Positions 33,286 through 43,734 of a DNA stretch of 64,000 nucleotides are shown piece after piece. The translations under genes were made by a program, and so were the position numbers. The notes beneath the pieces were generated by a model that was not told where the DNA came from, did not search any database, and saw only the letters and a list, made by a program, of their open reading frames with translations. Within the stretch, counting starts at the first letter, position 1. Each line of letters begins with the position of its first letter. This stretch comes from Brachypterus glaber (lineage: Eukaryota > Arthropoda > Insecta > Coleoptera > Kateretidae). The stretch lies in assembly GCA_958510825.1 (NCBI GenBank), contig OY294048.1:26546680-26610679 (forward strand), in the 5' to 3' direction.

Positions 33286-33799
33286 TAAAATAACATATCG
33301 AAAAACGGTCAGCGCATGCGCAGTTTATCAAAACGTTGTATAAAGAGCTGCACATAGGCGCTCCTAGTAAATATCAATGAACTAGAGACGATTCACTCCA
33401 GGGGGGGCCAGCCTTAAGTAGGTGACCTTGCAACACAGCTAAAAATGGCCGCCATAGCATCGCAATTTACGTGCTAGATGTCGCTAGCATTATTTTTTGT
33501 AATTTTTAACAGATAGGTTCCTTTTATCTTTTCATGTAAAGCTTTACATTTATCCTGATAGATGGCATCGTATTAAAAATAATAATAAATTAAAAAATAG
33601 TAAACATTTTAAGATAATATTATTAAGAATGATTCTATATTGCATATTGACCATATTTAAAACAAAATCCCATTGAAAGTATTAGACTTACTTTGTTGTA
33701 AAAAATATATATATATATATATAAAGCGGGGGTTTCCGTGTTTATAACCTCAAAAAATCTAAATCTTGGATTGGTGTGCGACGAAAAATTTTAATAACT

Positions 33800-34190
33800 T
33801 TGGAAAAGGTAATTATTTGAATAAATATACGTACACGACAATTAAAACTAAATAATAATTATGCTTTCATGTGTTTTTAGTGTTTTTGAAACCAATCAGT
33901 GGCGATTAACCAATTGGTTACACTTTTGAAGAGGGTCGAATGTTTGTTTCCGTGAAGCTTTTAAAAGTAAGTAATATACATACGTAACAAATAAAACTAA
34001 ATATTAATGATCCGTTCATGTTTTTAGTGTTTTTGAAACCAATCAGTGGCTAATAGCCAACGAGCCACACTCTTAAGTTTATGTCAGCAAAGCTTTTAAA
34101 AGTGAGTAATTGATATACAAAACAATTAAATAAAATATTAATTATGCTTTCATGCGTTTCTAGTGTTTTTGGAAACAGTGAGTGGCGATT
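33800..34190 (+). repeat. Three exon-like modules in tandem
   Basis: Three times the pattern TTTTTAG or TTTCTAG, then TGTTTTTGAAACCAATCAGT-like sequence, then (first two) GCTTTTAAAA followed by GTAAGT or GTGAGT is repeated at about 135-bp spacing (modules start near 33880, 34028 and 34170). Copy B has one module (37865-37952) with the same acceptor and GTAAGT donor. No frame is open through the modules, so any transcript would be noncoding. Confidence 0.55.
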
Positions 34191-34234
34191 ATTCAATTAG
34201 TATTACGAGTATGTACCCCAGTTTTAGTTTTAAC

Positions 34235-34418
34235 TCATGTGGGTAAAAACTCTATTTTTTTAATTTTATAGTCCCATGCCCCCCCCCCCCAGCGAGTTAT
34301 ATTAGCATAGAAAATTTCTATTGGAAATACCTTCAAAGTTATATTTTTGGTGAATGCGCAATTTTTTTCCTTATGGATGCCCCTTCTCCCCTTAAAATGA
34401 AATAAATCCGCCCCTGCC
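34235..34418. mobile_element. End of a hAT-like element (CAGGGGCGGATTTATTTC)
   Basis: Reverse complement of sequence at 48068-48195 (CAGGGGCGGATTTATTTCAT). The terminus CCGCCCCTG is at 34410-34418. The partner end and target duplication were not resolved. Confidence 0.55.
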
Positions 34419-34621
34419 AATATAAAGGGTGATAAAAAAAACAATTTTCGGATTTCGTCCAGTAAAATATTTTCATTGATTTGATAAAAAATTATTCTTT
34501 ATGTATAGGTAATTAAGAATTATTCTTGTATGTACTTTTTTTAAATGAAATAAATTGTTTTATTTTTGTTTTGCATTTTTATTTTATTCTTTTATTACTT
34601 TGAATGGAGAATTCAAAGTAA

Positions 34622-34725
34622 TAATTAAAACACGTTGAAGGACAATTACGCTGCCCAGCGGTATGTCTGCAAAAATGCAGGCAAACCGCTCGACGGCGTC
34701 ATTGTCCTTCAACGTGTTTTAATTA
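34622..34725. other. 50-bp-stem hairpin of repeat R, copy A
   Basis: Arms 34622-34671 and 34676-34725 are reverse complements except for six positions, with a four-base loop. Copy B has the equivalent hairpin (42585-42684). Stem positions that differ between copies differ on both arms. A smaller hairpin (ATTACTTTGAATGG / GAATTCAAAGTAAT) lies just upstream, again with a counterpart in copy B. Confidence 0.85.
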
Positions 34726-35189
34726 ACAATTTTATTAAGGATTTGAAATTGGCGGCATCTCTATTACTTAAAATTTCCGCTAGATGTCACTAGGGGTTTT
34801 TACAGAAACCGACTATACCGACAATAGTCCGCAATTTACGTGCTAGATGGCGCCAGCAACCTTTTTGTAATCTGTGTTGCCTACGTTTAACACGGAAGCT
34901 AAAGTTCTTATATATATTTTCTTTGATTCACTCTGAGTGAATAACTCACCGCAGTAATGAGAAGAATCCAGGGCATGCGCACTAATTTTCTTATTTTTGT
35001 TTTGACGTATGCCAAAAATTATTTTAAGGTTAAAAATTTCTACTTTTATCTTTGCGAGCTAACAGTTTTTTTTTAATTTGCTAAAAGTACTCGCTTTTAA
35101 TAGTAAAAAAAATTGCGGAATATTCATTAATAAACATTTGATTCTTAAAATACATCGCCTTCTAAATTCTGAAATATCGTATCTAAAAA

Positions 35190-35405
35190 ATGCCTGCCAT
35201 TAAAAAAAAACACCAAACCAGCAAACTACCAAACCAAACCATTATTAACGTAAACTAACGCCTCCCATAAAAAAAAACACCAAACCAGCAAACTACCAAA
35301 CCAAACCATTGTTAACGTAAACCAACGCCTCCAATTAAAAAAAAAACACCAAACCAGCAAATTACCAAATCAAACCATTGTTAACGTAAACCACGTTCAC
35401 CCCCA
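35190..35405 (+). repeat. Three-copy 73-bp tandem repeat
   Basis: The unit starts near AACACCAAACCAGCAAACTA and ends CGTAAACCAACGCCTCC, with A-runs between units. The third unit is the most diverged. Confidence 0.85.
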
Positions 35406-35538
35406 TTAAAAAAAATAGAGTTGTAAAAAAACCGTTTTTTTAAGGCTTGTTTTTTTTTAAGTTTTTTTTGTTTGTGAAAATATTCAAAAAATGACAACAT
35501 TTGTATTTTAGGATCAATTAGAGACTGTTTTCAATAGA

Positions 35539-35700
35539 CAGGCGTAACCAGGTCCAAATTTGGGGGGGGGGGGGCTTGAGCCCCTAAAAATATATGCGTA
35601 ATTTTTAAGTTTGTCTGTTTGTGAGACTTTTATAGTTTGATTTGGGGGGGGGGCTTAGAAAAATTTGGGGGGGGCTAAGGCCCCCCTCGTTACGCCTATG
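35539..35700. mobile_element. MITE with CAGGCGTAACC ends and 8-bp target duplication
   Basis: 162 bp, G/C-run rich inside, flanked by TCAATAGA at 35531-35538 and 35701-35708. The ends are CAGGCGTAACC and the inverse of CATAGGCGTAACG. A related copy is at 48263-48419. An 8-bp duplication suggests hAT. Confidence 0.8.
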
Positions 35701-35898
35701 TCAATAGAATTGTAAATTCAAAAAAAAACACAAAAAAAAAACGTTTTAAAACAAAGCTAGACTATATAAAAAAAAACACAGTTATTCTGGTCCCATTTTT
35801 CGACACCAGTGTTTTACAAAACATGCATTTCACTATCGGAACTTTTCCGTTAGTTTGTGTGTCTATAAAAATATTTGATACGTTGCTTTTTTTGCGGC

Positions 35899-36055
35899 CA
35901 GGCATCATAAACAGACTTCATAAATTTGACACGTTAGAAAAGTGAGGTTATATAGATTATACGCCATCTGTTAACGAGTTTAGGAGTTGAAACTTCAGTC
36001 ACATAACCTCACTTTTCTAACGTGTCAAATTTATGAAGTCTGTTTATGATGCCTG
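35899..36055. mobile_element. Palindromic MITE with 53-bp perfect inverted ends
   Basis: CAGGCATCATAAACAGACTT and the following bases to GAGGTTAT (35899-35951) recur perfectly inverted at 36003-36055, around a 51-bp centre. It is noncoding. The perfect arms indicate a young copy. Confidence 0.9.
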
Positions 36056-37048
36056 AGGGGTCTATTCTGGTTCTGGGGGTCTATTCTAGTTCTGAGGGTC
36101 TATTCTGGTTTCGAGCGGATTTTTTTCCGCCTGATATTTCGATGAATATGGGCGGAGCTACATGGTCTAGGCCAATCAAATCATCAAAAGAACTACTGTG
36201 AAGTTGGCTTTCACTCGTGAATTAAACTCACCGAAATGAGAATAGACCCTTGGCCGCAAAAAAGCAACGTATTAAATCTTTTTATAGACACACAAACTAA
36301 CGCATTCCATTACATATTATTCACAGTAAATGGTATAAATGGTCAAATACTTAAAAGACATATTTTCAAAAAAAAAACGAAAAAAAAATCCAAAATTATT
36401 AATTTTTTTTTAATTTTCTTTTTGCGAAAAACGAAAAAAAAATCTATTTTTCAAAAAAAAAAACTTTACGAACGAGTAAAAGTTTTGAAAAAAAAACTTA
36501 AAAAAAAAAAATTTTCAAAAAAACTTGTAAAAAATTTTCAAAATTTTAATTTTTTTTTATTTATTTTTACGAAGAAAAAAAAATTTTTTTTTCAAAAAAG
36601 AGTATGTTTAATCTAAATATATTTAAATTTATTAATTAAAATTAAATGGAGTTGTTACAACTCGGTTTTAAAAAACCGTTTTAAATTAAATAAATATTTT
36701 TTCATAAACTGTCATCTTTCATACATGACTATTACAATAAAAAATGTGTTAATTTTTAATAAAAAACAAATTTGTTTTTTTTATAACTGTTTTTTTATAA
36801 AAAAACAAATTTGTTTTTTTATAACTGTTTTTTTTTAATAAAAACAAATCTGTTTTTTTTATAAAGTCTAGCTTTGTTTTAAAACGGTTTTTTTTGTTTT
36901 TTTTTAAACAAATGTTTTTTTTTTGAATTTACAACTCTAAAAAAAATCAAACAGAAATTCGAGTATTTTAACAATCTTTTGCTATATATTCTAACAAAAA
37001 AAAAACTGGATTTTCCGCACCTAATTATATTCAAGACAGTAAGTTTTA

Positions 37049-37142
37049 GGGCCACTTGTAAGTTAAAAATGCTGCGTTCTGATTGGTCAGCTGTCAATTT
37101 AATCCAAGTTTAAAGTTAAACCAGCATTGGTGCAAGTGGCCC
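37049..37142. mobile_element. GGGCCACTTGCACC MITE, copy H2 (internally deleted)
   Basis: 94 bp with TTA on both sides. The left half has lost about 40 bp compared with the other copies; the right end is intact. Confidence 0.85.
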
Positions 37143-37254
37143 TTAGTAATAAAACCAGAAATCAGTGCAAAAATATAGTTCATTTTTGTGGACCTGATGA
37201 GCATTGTAACCCCACTCAAATTAAACTATTTCATAAAACTACAACTGCCTAAAC

Positions 37255-37970
37255 AGAAGCCACTTTTGACACACGTCAAAACAAAAATAAGCAAACCAGT
37301 GCGCATGTGCTAGATTCTTCTCATTACTGCGGTGAGCGAATCGTAACTAAAGGAGTGGGGGAACAGGATTCCAATCAGGGGAGGCCAGCCTTAAGTAGGT
37401 GACCTTGCAACACAGCTAAAAATGGCCGCCATAGCATCGCAATTCTATCCAAAGGTGTCGCTTACGGTATTTTTAATAATTTTTAATAGATAGGTACCTT
37501 TTATACCTTTATGTAAAGCTTTACATTTACCCTGATAGATGGCACCGTATTAAAAATAATATTAAATTAAAAAATAACAAATATTATTAAGATAATATTA
37601 TTAAGGGTGATTCTATATTGCATATTGAACATATTTAAAACATAATCCCATTTACTTATACTTACATTTTTTTTTTGTTTTAATCGTTTTGGCGCTAACT
37701 ATCTATAAAGCGGGGGTTTCTGTGTTTCTAACCTAAGAAGATGAAAAGCGTGGTTTGGTGTGTGATGAAAGATTTTGATAACTTTGGAAAATGTAAGTTA
37801 TTTGAATAAATATACATGCATAACAATTAAAACTAAATAATAATGATGCGTTTATGTGTTTTTAGTGTTTTTGGAACCAAGCAGTGGTGATTAACATACA
37901 TAGTCATACATTTGAAGCGGGTCGAAAGTTTTTTTCTGCGAAGATTTTTAAAGTAAGTACTTTTTTAATA
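37255..37970 (+). mobile_element. Repeat family R, copy B, left half
   Basis: Matches 33400-33960 of copy A (GCCAGCCTTAAGTAGGTGAC onward) including one exon-like module at about 37865-37952. Its left margin (TTCTTCTCATTACTGCGGTG) is the inverse of copy A's right margin. Similarity stops near 37970; the right half appears at 42390-42895, so 4.4 kb has been inserted between them. Confidence 0.65.
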
Positions 37971-38285
37971 ATTAACAAAAAACAACAGAATGCCCACAAA
38001 TAAGGGAAAAGACAGGGCATATAATCAATCATAGAAATTGAAAAAAAACCTTGGTTTCATAACAAATTATTATTAAACCAACCAATTTCATCACAATAAA
38101 GTTCAACCAATTGGTTTAAACCACTATGTGTCCGGGAAGGTGTTTTGCATACCAAAAATCGATATTTAGTTTTGTGATTTGGGGCAAGAAAACTAACATT
38201 ATATTCTATAGACTTTTCTCCATCATTATTGACTATTTTTATAGATTTAATGTAGGTACATGGTAGTTATATCATATTTTGATTT

Positions 38286-38466
38286 TCAAAGATTTCTTCC
38301 AATTTGTACACTAGAATTCCTCTACAGTTTACCCCTCGACATAACCACTATTTTTCTATAGATCAGGTTATAACATAGGTTATAACCTGATGTATACAAA
38401 AATAGTGGTTATGTCGAGGGGTAAACCGCAGAGGAATTCAAGTGTATAAATTGGAGGAAATCTTTA
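38286..38466. repeat. Foldback repeat
   Basis: Arms 38286-38354 and 38397-38466 (ATTCCTCTACAGTTTACCCC and its inverse) enclose a smaller palindrome around AGGTTATAAC. AAATCTTTAAAGATTTCC repeats follow to 38550. Noncoding. Confidence 0.8.
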
Positions 38467-39109
38467 AAGGTTACGGGGAAATCTTTAAAGATTTCCTCCT
38501 TTTCGGAGGAAACCTTTGATGGTTACGAGGAAATCTTTAAAGATTTCCACCTTTTATTAACGTGGCAAAACTACTCTTGTATTTTTTGTCCTAATAAAAA
38601 TTTCATTTTAAAATAAAAAATTATGTTATACTATACCCAGTGGGACATATAATCCGACTAAGATGCCCACTGGGTCATGTATATTCCACTTTTTTCTTTT
38701 TTTTTTCTATATGGTTTATACAAAAAAAAATAAAAATTGTGTCTCAAAGGGTTAAGCTGGCCTAGGGCAGGGCCGTGCGCACGGGGGGTTTAAACCCCCC
38801 AAGGAGGGTTTTAAACTACAATTTTTAAAATTTTCTAAACTTCCTAATTAGAAACAATTTAAATCAATCAATCGAAATGTATGACTGTAATCTAAAACAT
38901 TTCGGTAGGACTCCTAAAAACGTCGAAAAACATAAAAAAAAAAAACAAAAAAAAATCAATTTCTGTTTGTTTGTCGTCACGATAATTTATAAACGCTTGA
39001 AGCTAGAGACTTAAAATTTGGTATTCAGATGTATTTTTTTATTATCTTGCAAAATTGGGTGGGGGTAAAACCGGAGTTAAATATTTGTTCTGGCCATTAG
39101 GGAACATTC

Positions 39110-39242
39110 AAGTATTACGTAACGAAAATTTTGATCATTTTGCCCCCCCCCATAACACTATTTTCCTATACAATTGACATGGGCGTAACACTCCAAAATG
39201 AACCCCTCCCTCAGGAGCGTTACGTAATACTTGAACGTTCCC
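39110..39242. mobile_element. GGGAACRTTCAAG MITE in duplicated unit 1
   Basis: 133 bp with inverted ends like 11734-11881; TTA on both sides (39107-39109, 39243-39245) suggests a TTA target duplication. Confidence 0.85.
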
Positions 39243-39741
39243 TTACTTTATATACCATACCAAAATTAAAAATGTTTTGTACATATTTTTTTCCTTTTTA
39301 GGAACAACCCTGTGCCAGTATGGAAGACAACGACAAGAAGGAATACGGAGAAGAAACACCAACCTGAGATTAAAAATCGGTATAAATTAGGTGTATCGTT
39401 TTTCTTTGCCCTCATTTATGCTGACATGATTTAAAATAACTATACAGTGCGATCCAGATGTCACCCCCTCCTCTTAACTTTTGAACGAGTTGTGATATCG
39501 ACTTAAAATTTGGAATCCATAAATAAGACAACTTAAACTCTTTTTGCATATATTTGATATTTTCAGCTCTTAAAATGTGGGAGGGGGCATGTGGGGACAT
39601 TTTTTGAAATGGAAAGTGGGGTCGTGTAATACATCGCTTTAAAGCCTATAAAATTTATAAGAAAAAATATATTTTGCTTCACTATTTTTCAAGATATATA
39701 CCTATGTAACACCCTCCCCACTCTTAACTTTTGAACGAGAT

Positions 39742-40030
39742 CAAGGCCGTATCCAGGGGGGGGGGCAGGGGGGGCCCGAACACCCCCCCTAAAATTCTAA
39801 GCGAAAATCTAAAAATTTTTGAAACTTTCCCAGGGCCCGGCGTCGATAGTTTCTTTTAGTTTATAAAAAAACAGTTAATACTTCATTTATACTAAACAGT
39901 GTATACTTAATTAAGTATAGGTAAATCAATTAATAAATTGATTTATACTGCAATTCGTAAAAATTTTCGCCTGCGGCTCTGGGGTTTTATTTCATTTTTT
40001 ATTTAACAGTTATAAGACTTTAACGTAAAA
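39742..40030. mobile_element. Left part of the hAT-like MITE in unit 1
   Basis: Starts CAAGGCCGTATCC right after AACGAGAT and is cut off at the duplication junction. The complete copy is 40859-41595. Confidence 0.85.
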
Positions 40031-40216
40031 AACGTCGAAAAACATAAAAAAAAAAACAAAAAAAAATCAATTTCTGTTTGTTTGTCGTCACGATAATTTA
40101 TAAACGCTTGAAGCTAGAGACTTAAAATTTGGTATTCAGATGTATTTTTTTATTATCTTGTTTAAGCAAAATTGGGTGGGGGTAAAACCGGAGTTAAATA
40201 TTTGTTCTGGCCATTA

Positions 40217-40359
40217 GGGAACATTCAAGTATTACGTAACGAAAATTTTGATCATTTTGCCCCCCCCCATAACACTATTTTCCTATACAATTGACATGGG
40301 CGTAACACTCCAAAATGAACCCCTCCCTCAGGAGCGTTACGTAATACTTGAACGTTCCC
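40217..40359. mobile_element. GGGAACRTTCAAG MITE in duplicated unit 2
   Basis: Duplicate of 39110-39242, again between TTA and TTA. Confidence 0.85.
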
Positions 40360-40858
40360 TTACTTTATATACCATACCAAAATTAAAAATGTTTTGTACA
40401 TATTTTTTTCCTTTTTAGGAACAACCCTGTGCCAGTATGGAAGACAACGACAAGAAGGAATACGGAGAAGAAACACCAACCTGAGATTAAAAATCGGTAT
40501 AAATTAGGTGTATCGTTTTTCTTTGCCCTCATTTATGCTGACATGATTTAAAATAACTATACAGTGCGATCCAGATGTCACCCCCTCCTCTTAACTTTTG
40601 AACGAGTTGAGATATCGACTTAAAATTTGGAATCCATAAATAAGACAACTTAAACTCTTTTTGCATATATTTGATATTTTCAGCTCTTAAAATGTGGGAG
40701 GGGGCATGTGGGGACATTTTTTGAAATGGAAAGTGGGGTCGTGTAATACATCGCTTTAAAGCCTATAAAATTTATAAGAAAAAATATATTTTGCTTCACT
40801 ATTTTTCAAGATATATACCTATGTAACACCCTCCCCACTCTTAACTTTTGAACGAGAT

Positions 40859-41595
40859 CAAGGCCGTATCCAGGGGGGGGGGGGCAGGGGGGGCCCGAAC
40901 ACCCCCCCTAAAATTCTAAGCGAAAATCTAAAAATTTTTGAAACTTTCCCAGGGCCCGGCGTCGATAGTTTCTTTTAGTTTATAAAAAAACAGTTAATAC
41001 TTCATTTATACTAAACAGTGTATACTTAATTAAGTATAGGTAAATCAATTAATAAATTGATTTATACTGCAATTCGTAAAAATTTTCGCCTGCGGCTCTG
41101 GGGTTTTATTTCATTTTTTATTTAACAGTTATAAGACTTTAACGTAAAAATTGTAAAAAATTTCGCCGGCGGCGCTAGAGCTTTTTTGCATTTAACTGAA
41201 ACTTTAAATTATAACACTGTTAAAATTAAAATAGACTATGAAATTCGTAAAAGTTTTTGCCAGCAGCGATAAAGCTTTTTTAGTTATTTTATTCCAATTA
41301 AATTTGTAAAAAAATCGCCTGCGGCATTAGAACTTTAAAGAATTCTTGCATTTAAAATTATACCACTGTTTTATAATTGAAATAGACCAGCACAAATATC
41401 GTTAGGGCTTTTTTATTTTTTTATTCATGTTTTTAAAAGTTGACTTTACTGCATTAAATGAAAAAAACATCATAAATTAACAGAATTCAAAAAAATTGTT
41501 CAAAAATTTTCGCCTGCGGCGCCATTTTGATTCTTTTCGAGATTTAGGAAAAAAATTGTTGCCCCTTCCGAAAAAAAATCCGGGATACGCCCTTG
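40859..41595. mobile_element. hAT-like MITE, complete, 8-bp target duplication
   Basis: 737 bp from CAAGGCCGTATCC to GGATACGCCCTTG, flanked by AACGAGAT at 40851-40858 and 41596-41603. The interior has spaced TTCGCCTGCGGCGCTAGAG-like motifs, also found in the other hAT-type MITE (28541-29162) and expanded into an array at 51830-52945. Confidence 0.88.
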
Positions 41596-41603
41596 AACGA
41601 GAT

Positions 41604-42389
41604 GAGATACTTCAAATTTGGAACACTGAACCTATCATTTGGCATACTGCCTTGCTCAGCTGAAAGATCCTATCTGTATACGTTAAACCTATGTGGATAG
41701 GACCTTTCAGCTTAGCACGGCAGCATATATTTTATATTTATAGCTTTTAGCATATAATTTATATTTTTAGCTTTTAAAATTTTGTTAGGGGGCATATATG
41801 CCCCCTATGCATAGGTAGAATTTTTCTAAATGGATAGGGAGTCGTATGATACATCATTTTGAGTAAAATTATCTATATGATCATATTTTTTTATTTTTTA
41901 AACATTTTTTTAAAGATGTTATTTTTTTATTTTTGCTAAAAATGCGACTTTTTGAGAATTTTTTTGAAAATTTTGATTTATATCATTTAAATTTGGTTAA
42001 TCATTTATCAAAAATTCTTTGATTTTTTTAAAGAAATTTTGACAAAAAATTTCCATTTTAACCCCATTTTAAATCCTCAAAAAATGTCTAAAAAATAAAT
42101 AAAAAGAATAAGGTTATAGGGTCAAGTAGAGGTTTTTATGAGCTTTAAAATGATGTATCACACATTGGTTAAAATTTATAAAACTTTAAAATGTCGAAAA
42201 TTTAAAAAATAATGGTGAATGCGCTATTCCGTTACACCCAGGATCTTTTCTGGTTACGGCCCTGTATAGGCTTATTTGGGGCCCCATTATTAACAAAAAA
42301 ATACAGCACCAAAGAAATAGTACTTAATATTAATACTTTTTATATCGTAAAAACTGAGGGTAATATATAAGACTGACTAATACAGAGAC
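41604..42389. other. No gene seen; AT-rich repeat DNA
   Basis: Includes a short palindrome near 41655-41725 (CTGAAAGATCC / GGACCTTTCAG). It also has homology in inverse orientation to 57714-58080 (TTATAGCTTT, TTTAAAATGATGTATCACAC), and a terminus AGGATCTTTTCTGGTTACGG then CCCTG at 42241-42265. That terminus matches the inverse of CAGGGCTGTAACCAGAAAA at 51014. Confidence 0.5.
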
Positions 42390-42895
42390 ATCAGTAAAAA
42401 ACAATTTTCGGCTTCCGTGCAGTAAAATATTTTCTTTGGTTTGAATACAAATGTTTTTTATATATATATTTTTTTTATTTACTTTTTATAAATGAAATAA
42501 ATTGTTTTATTTTAATTTTTGATTTTTATTTTATTCCCACTTTCATTACTTTGATTTGAGATTTTTGCCCAAATTAAAGTAATGATAAAATCCCGTTGAA
42601 GGACAATGACGCTGTCCAGTGCTATGTCTGCGAAAACGCGGACATAGCGCTGTACAGTGTCATTGTCCTTCAACGGGATTTTATTCAATAATTTTATTAA
42701 GGATTTGAAACTGGCGCCATCTCTATTACTTAAATTGTCCGCTAGATGTCACTAGGTATTTTTACAGAAACCGATAATACCGACAATAATAGTCCGCAAT
42801 TCTATCACCAGAGCGCGCCTTCCACCTTCCTGTAATTTGTGTTGCCTACGTTTAACACGGGAGCTAAAGTTCTCTTATATATATTTTTTGATTCC
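42390..42895 (+). mobile_element. Repeat family R, copy B, right half
   Basis: Matches 34430-34925 of copy A: TTTTATTAAGGATTTGAAAC, CCGCTAGATGTCACTAGG and TGTGTTGCCTACGTTTAACA. Contains the hairpin 42585-42684. Confidence 0.7.
42585..42684. other. 48-bp-stem hairpin of repeat R, copy B
   Basis: Arms 42585-42632 and 42637-42684 with loop AAAA; four mismatches. The outer stem reads TCCCG/CGGGA where copy A reads ACACG/CGTGT, and the inner stem AGTGCT/AGCGCT where copy A reads AGCGGT/ACCGCT. Confidence 0.85.
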
Positions 42896-43231
42896 AATAC
42901 AAATAAGTAGTGACACTATGTTGTCAGCCATATATATATTTTCCAACGAACTAATAACTCTTCTCTCTAGAATGGGCATTTCATTCGTTAAAACTGACAA
43001 AAACGTCGGCAACATAAACATTCGTCTGTCTTACTCGCACATCTTTGTTCTAACAGAGACAACAATAACAGTTACTGGTAACTGTTATTGTTCAGGCCTG
43101 AATATACATACAATTTGTTTACAAACAAACCGAGATGTTGGCGATACTTTATTTTAACGGTATGCGTATTCTAGAAGGAAAAGTTATTAGTTCGTTGATA
43201 TTTTCTTTGTCAGCCATTAAACGCATATTTT

Positions 43232-43734
43232 ACTTTAGGGGTTCAAATTTTTGTCACTAGGTGGTGCGATTTGGTAACTTTATGGGGAATTTTATTGTAA
43301 TAGTTTTTTTAACAAACTCCGGCACGAAGAGCTGCATTTAGGCGCTTGTTAAACCACAATGGCCAATCCTAAGATAAAAATTCCCTATAAAGTTACCAAA
43401 TCGCACCACCTAGTGTGAAGCCGACCCCAGTAGCGCAATGGTAGCGCGTTTGATTACGGATCCTGGGGTTGTGGGTTCGAGCCCCACATAGAGCATGGAT
43501 GTATAGTGGTGTAAATAGTCGGTAGATGGAACTACGATGACTAACTGTAATGTGGGTTGCAGGTGAAACTGTAAACACATTTCAGGGTGGATGCGAGTTC
43601 TGTTGAGGACCGTGCTTCGGAGGGCACGTAAAGATGGCGGTCCCGTCAATTAGGCCATAGCAGCGAAAAACGACGTTAAACAGTAAAACAAACAAACACC
43701 TAGTGTGAAAAATTTGAACCCCCTAAAGTAAAGA
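43232..43734. repeat. Inverted repeat broken by a SINE
   Basis: The left arm 43232-43296 (ACTTTAGGGGTTCAAATTTT then TCACTAGGTGGTGCGATTTG) is inverted at 43375-43419 and 43697-43734; the SINE at 43420-43696 interrupts the right arm. Confidence 0.85.
43420..43696 (+). mobile_element. tRNA-derived SINE with 13-bp target duplication
   Basis: Perfect flanks CACCTAGTGTGAA (43407-43419 and 43697-43709). The head has a Pol III A box (TAGCGCAATGGT, 43431-43442) and B box (GGTTCGAGCCC, 43474-43484) at tRNA-like spacing. A unique body with GTGCTTCGGAGGGCACG follows and the tail is AAAACAAACAAAC. SINEs are transcribed by Pol III from these boxes and mobilised by a LINE. The frames on the opposite strand here are shadows. 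Confidence 0.92.

Larger units (their letters stand above)
33300..35020 (+). mobile_element. Repeat family R, copy A
   Basis: About 1.7 kb homologous to two blocks, 37345-37970 and 42390-42895. It starts near GGCCAGCCTTAAGTAGGTGA, contains exon-like modules (33880-34190), a hAT-like end (about 34200-34418), a 50-bp-stem hairpin (34622-34725), and ends near TAACTCACCGCAGTAATGAG. That end sequence recurs inverted at 37290-37345 in front of copy B, so the family has inverted termini. No protein is encoded. I do not recognise the family. Confidence 0.65.
35410..36960. mobile_element. Foldback-like TIR element with nested MITEs
   Basis: About 80 bp at 35701-35783 (AAAACAAAGCTAGACTATAT core) is inverted at 36848-36945, and an inner pair (35846-35898 and 36250-36305, containing TAGACACACAAACTAA) adds a second shell. 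The interior is homopolymer-rich. Two MITEs, 35539-35700 and 35899-36055, lie in it. At 36057-36110 an 18-bp GGGTCTATTCTGGTTCTG unit is repeated three times. The frame at 36236-36616 is A/T-run translation, not a gene. Confidence 0.6.
38915..41149 (+). repeat. Tandem duplication, two ~1.12-kb units
   Basis: Unit 1 (about 38915-40030) and unit 2 (about 40031-41149) are almost identical. Seen differences are a 5-bp insertion (GTTTA near 40160), one lost base near 40609 and a G-run length. Both carry the same MITE and the left part of the same hAT-like element. The duplication therefore postdates both insertions. An assembly artefact is possible. Confidence 0.95.

Noticed and set aside
36236..36616. 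126-codon Lys/Phe-rich frame
   Set aside because: Translation of A/T homopolymer runs inside a foldback-like element.
42837..43157. 106-codon plus-strand frame
   Set aside because: It starts inside repeat R copy B and crosses its boundary into AT-rich DNA; contains a chance palindrome (ACAGTTACTGGTAACTGT) and no domain.
43427..43500. Functional tRNA gene
   Set aside because: A and B boxes are present, but the acceptor stem does not close and the sequence runs into a SINE body with target duplications, so it is a SINE head.
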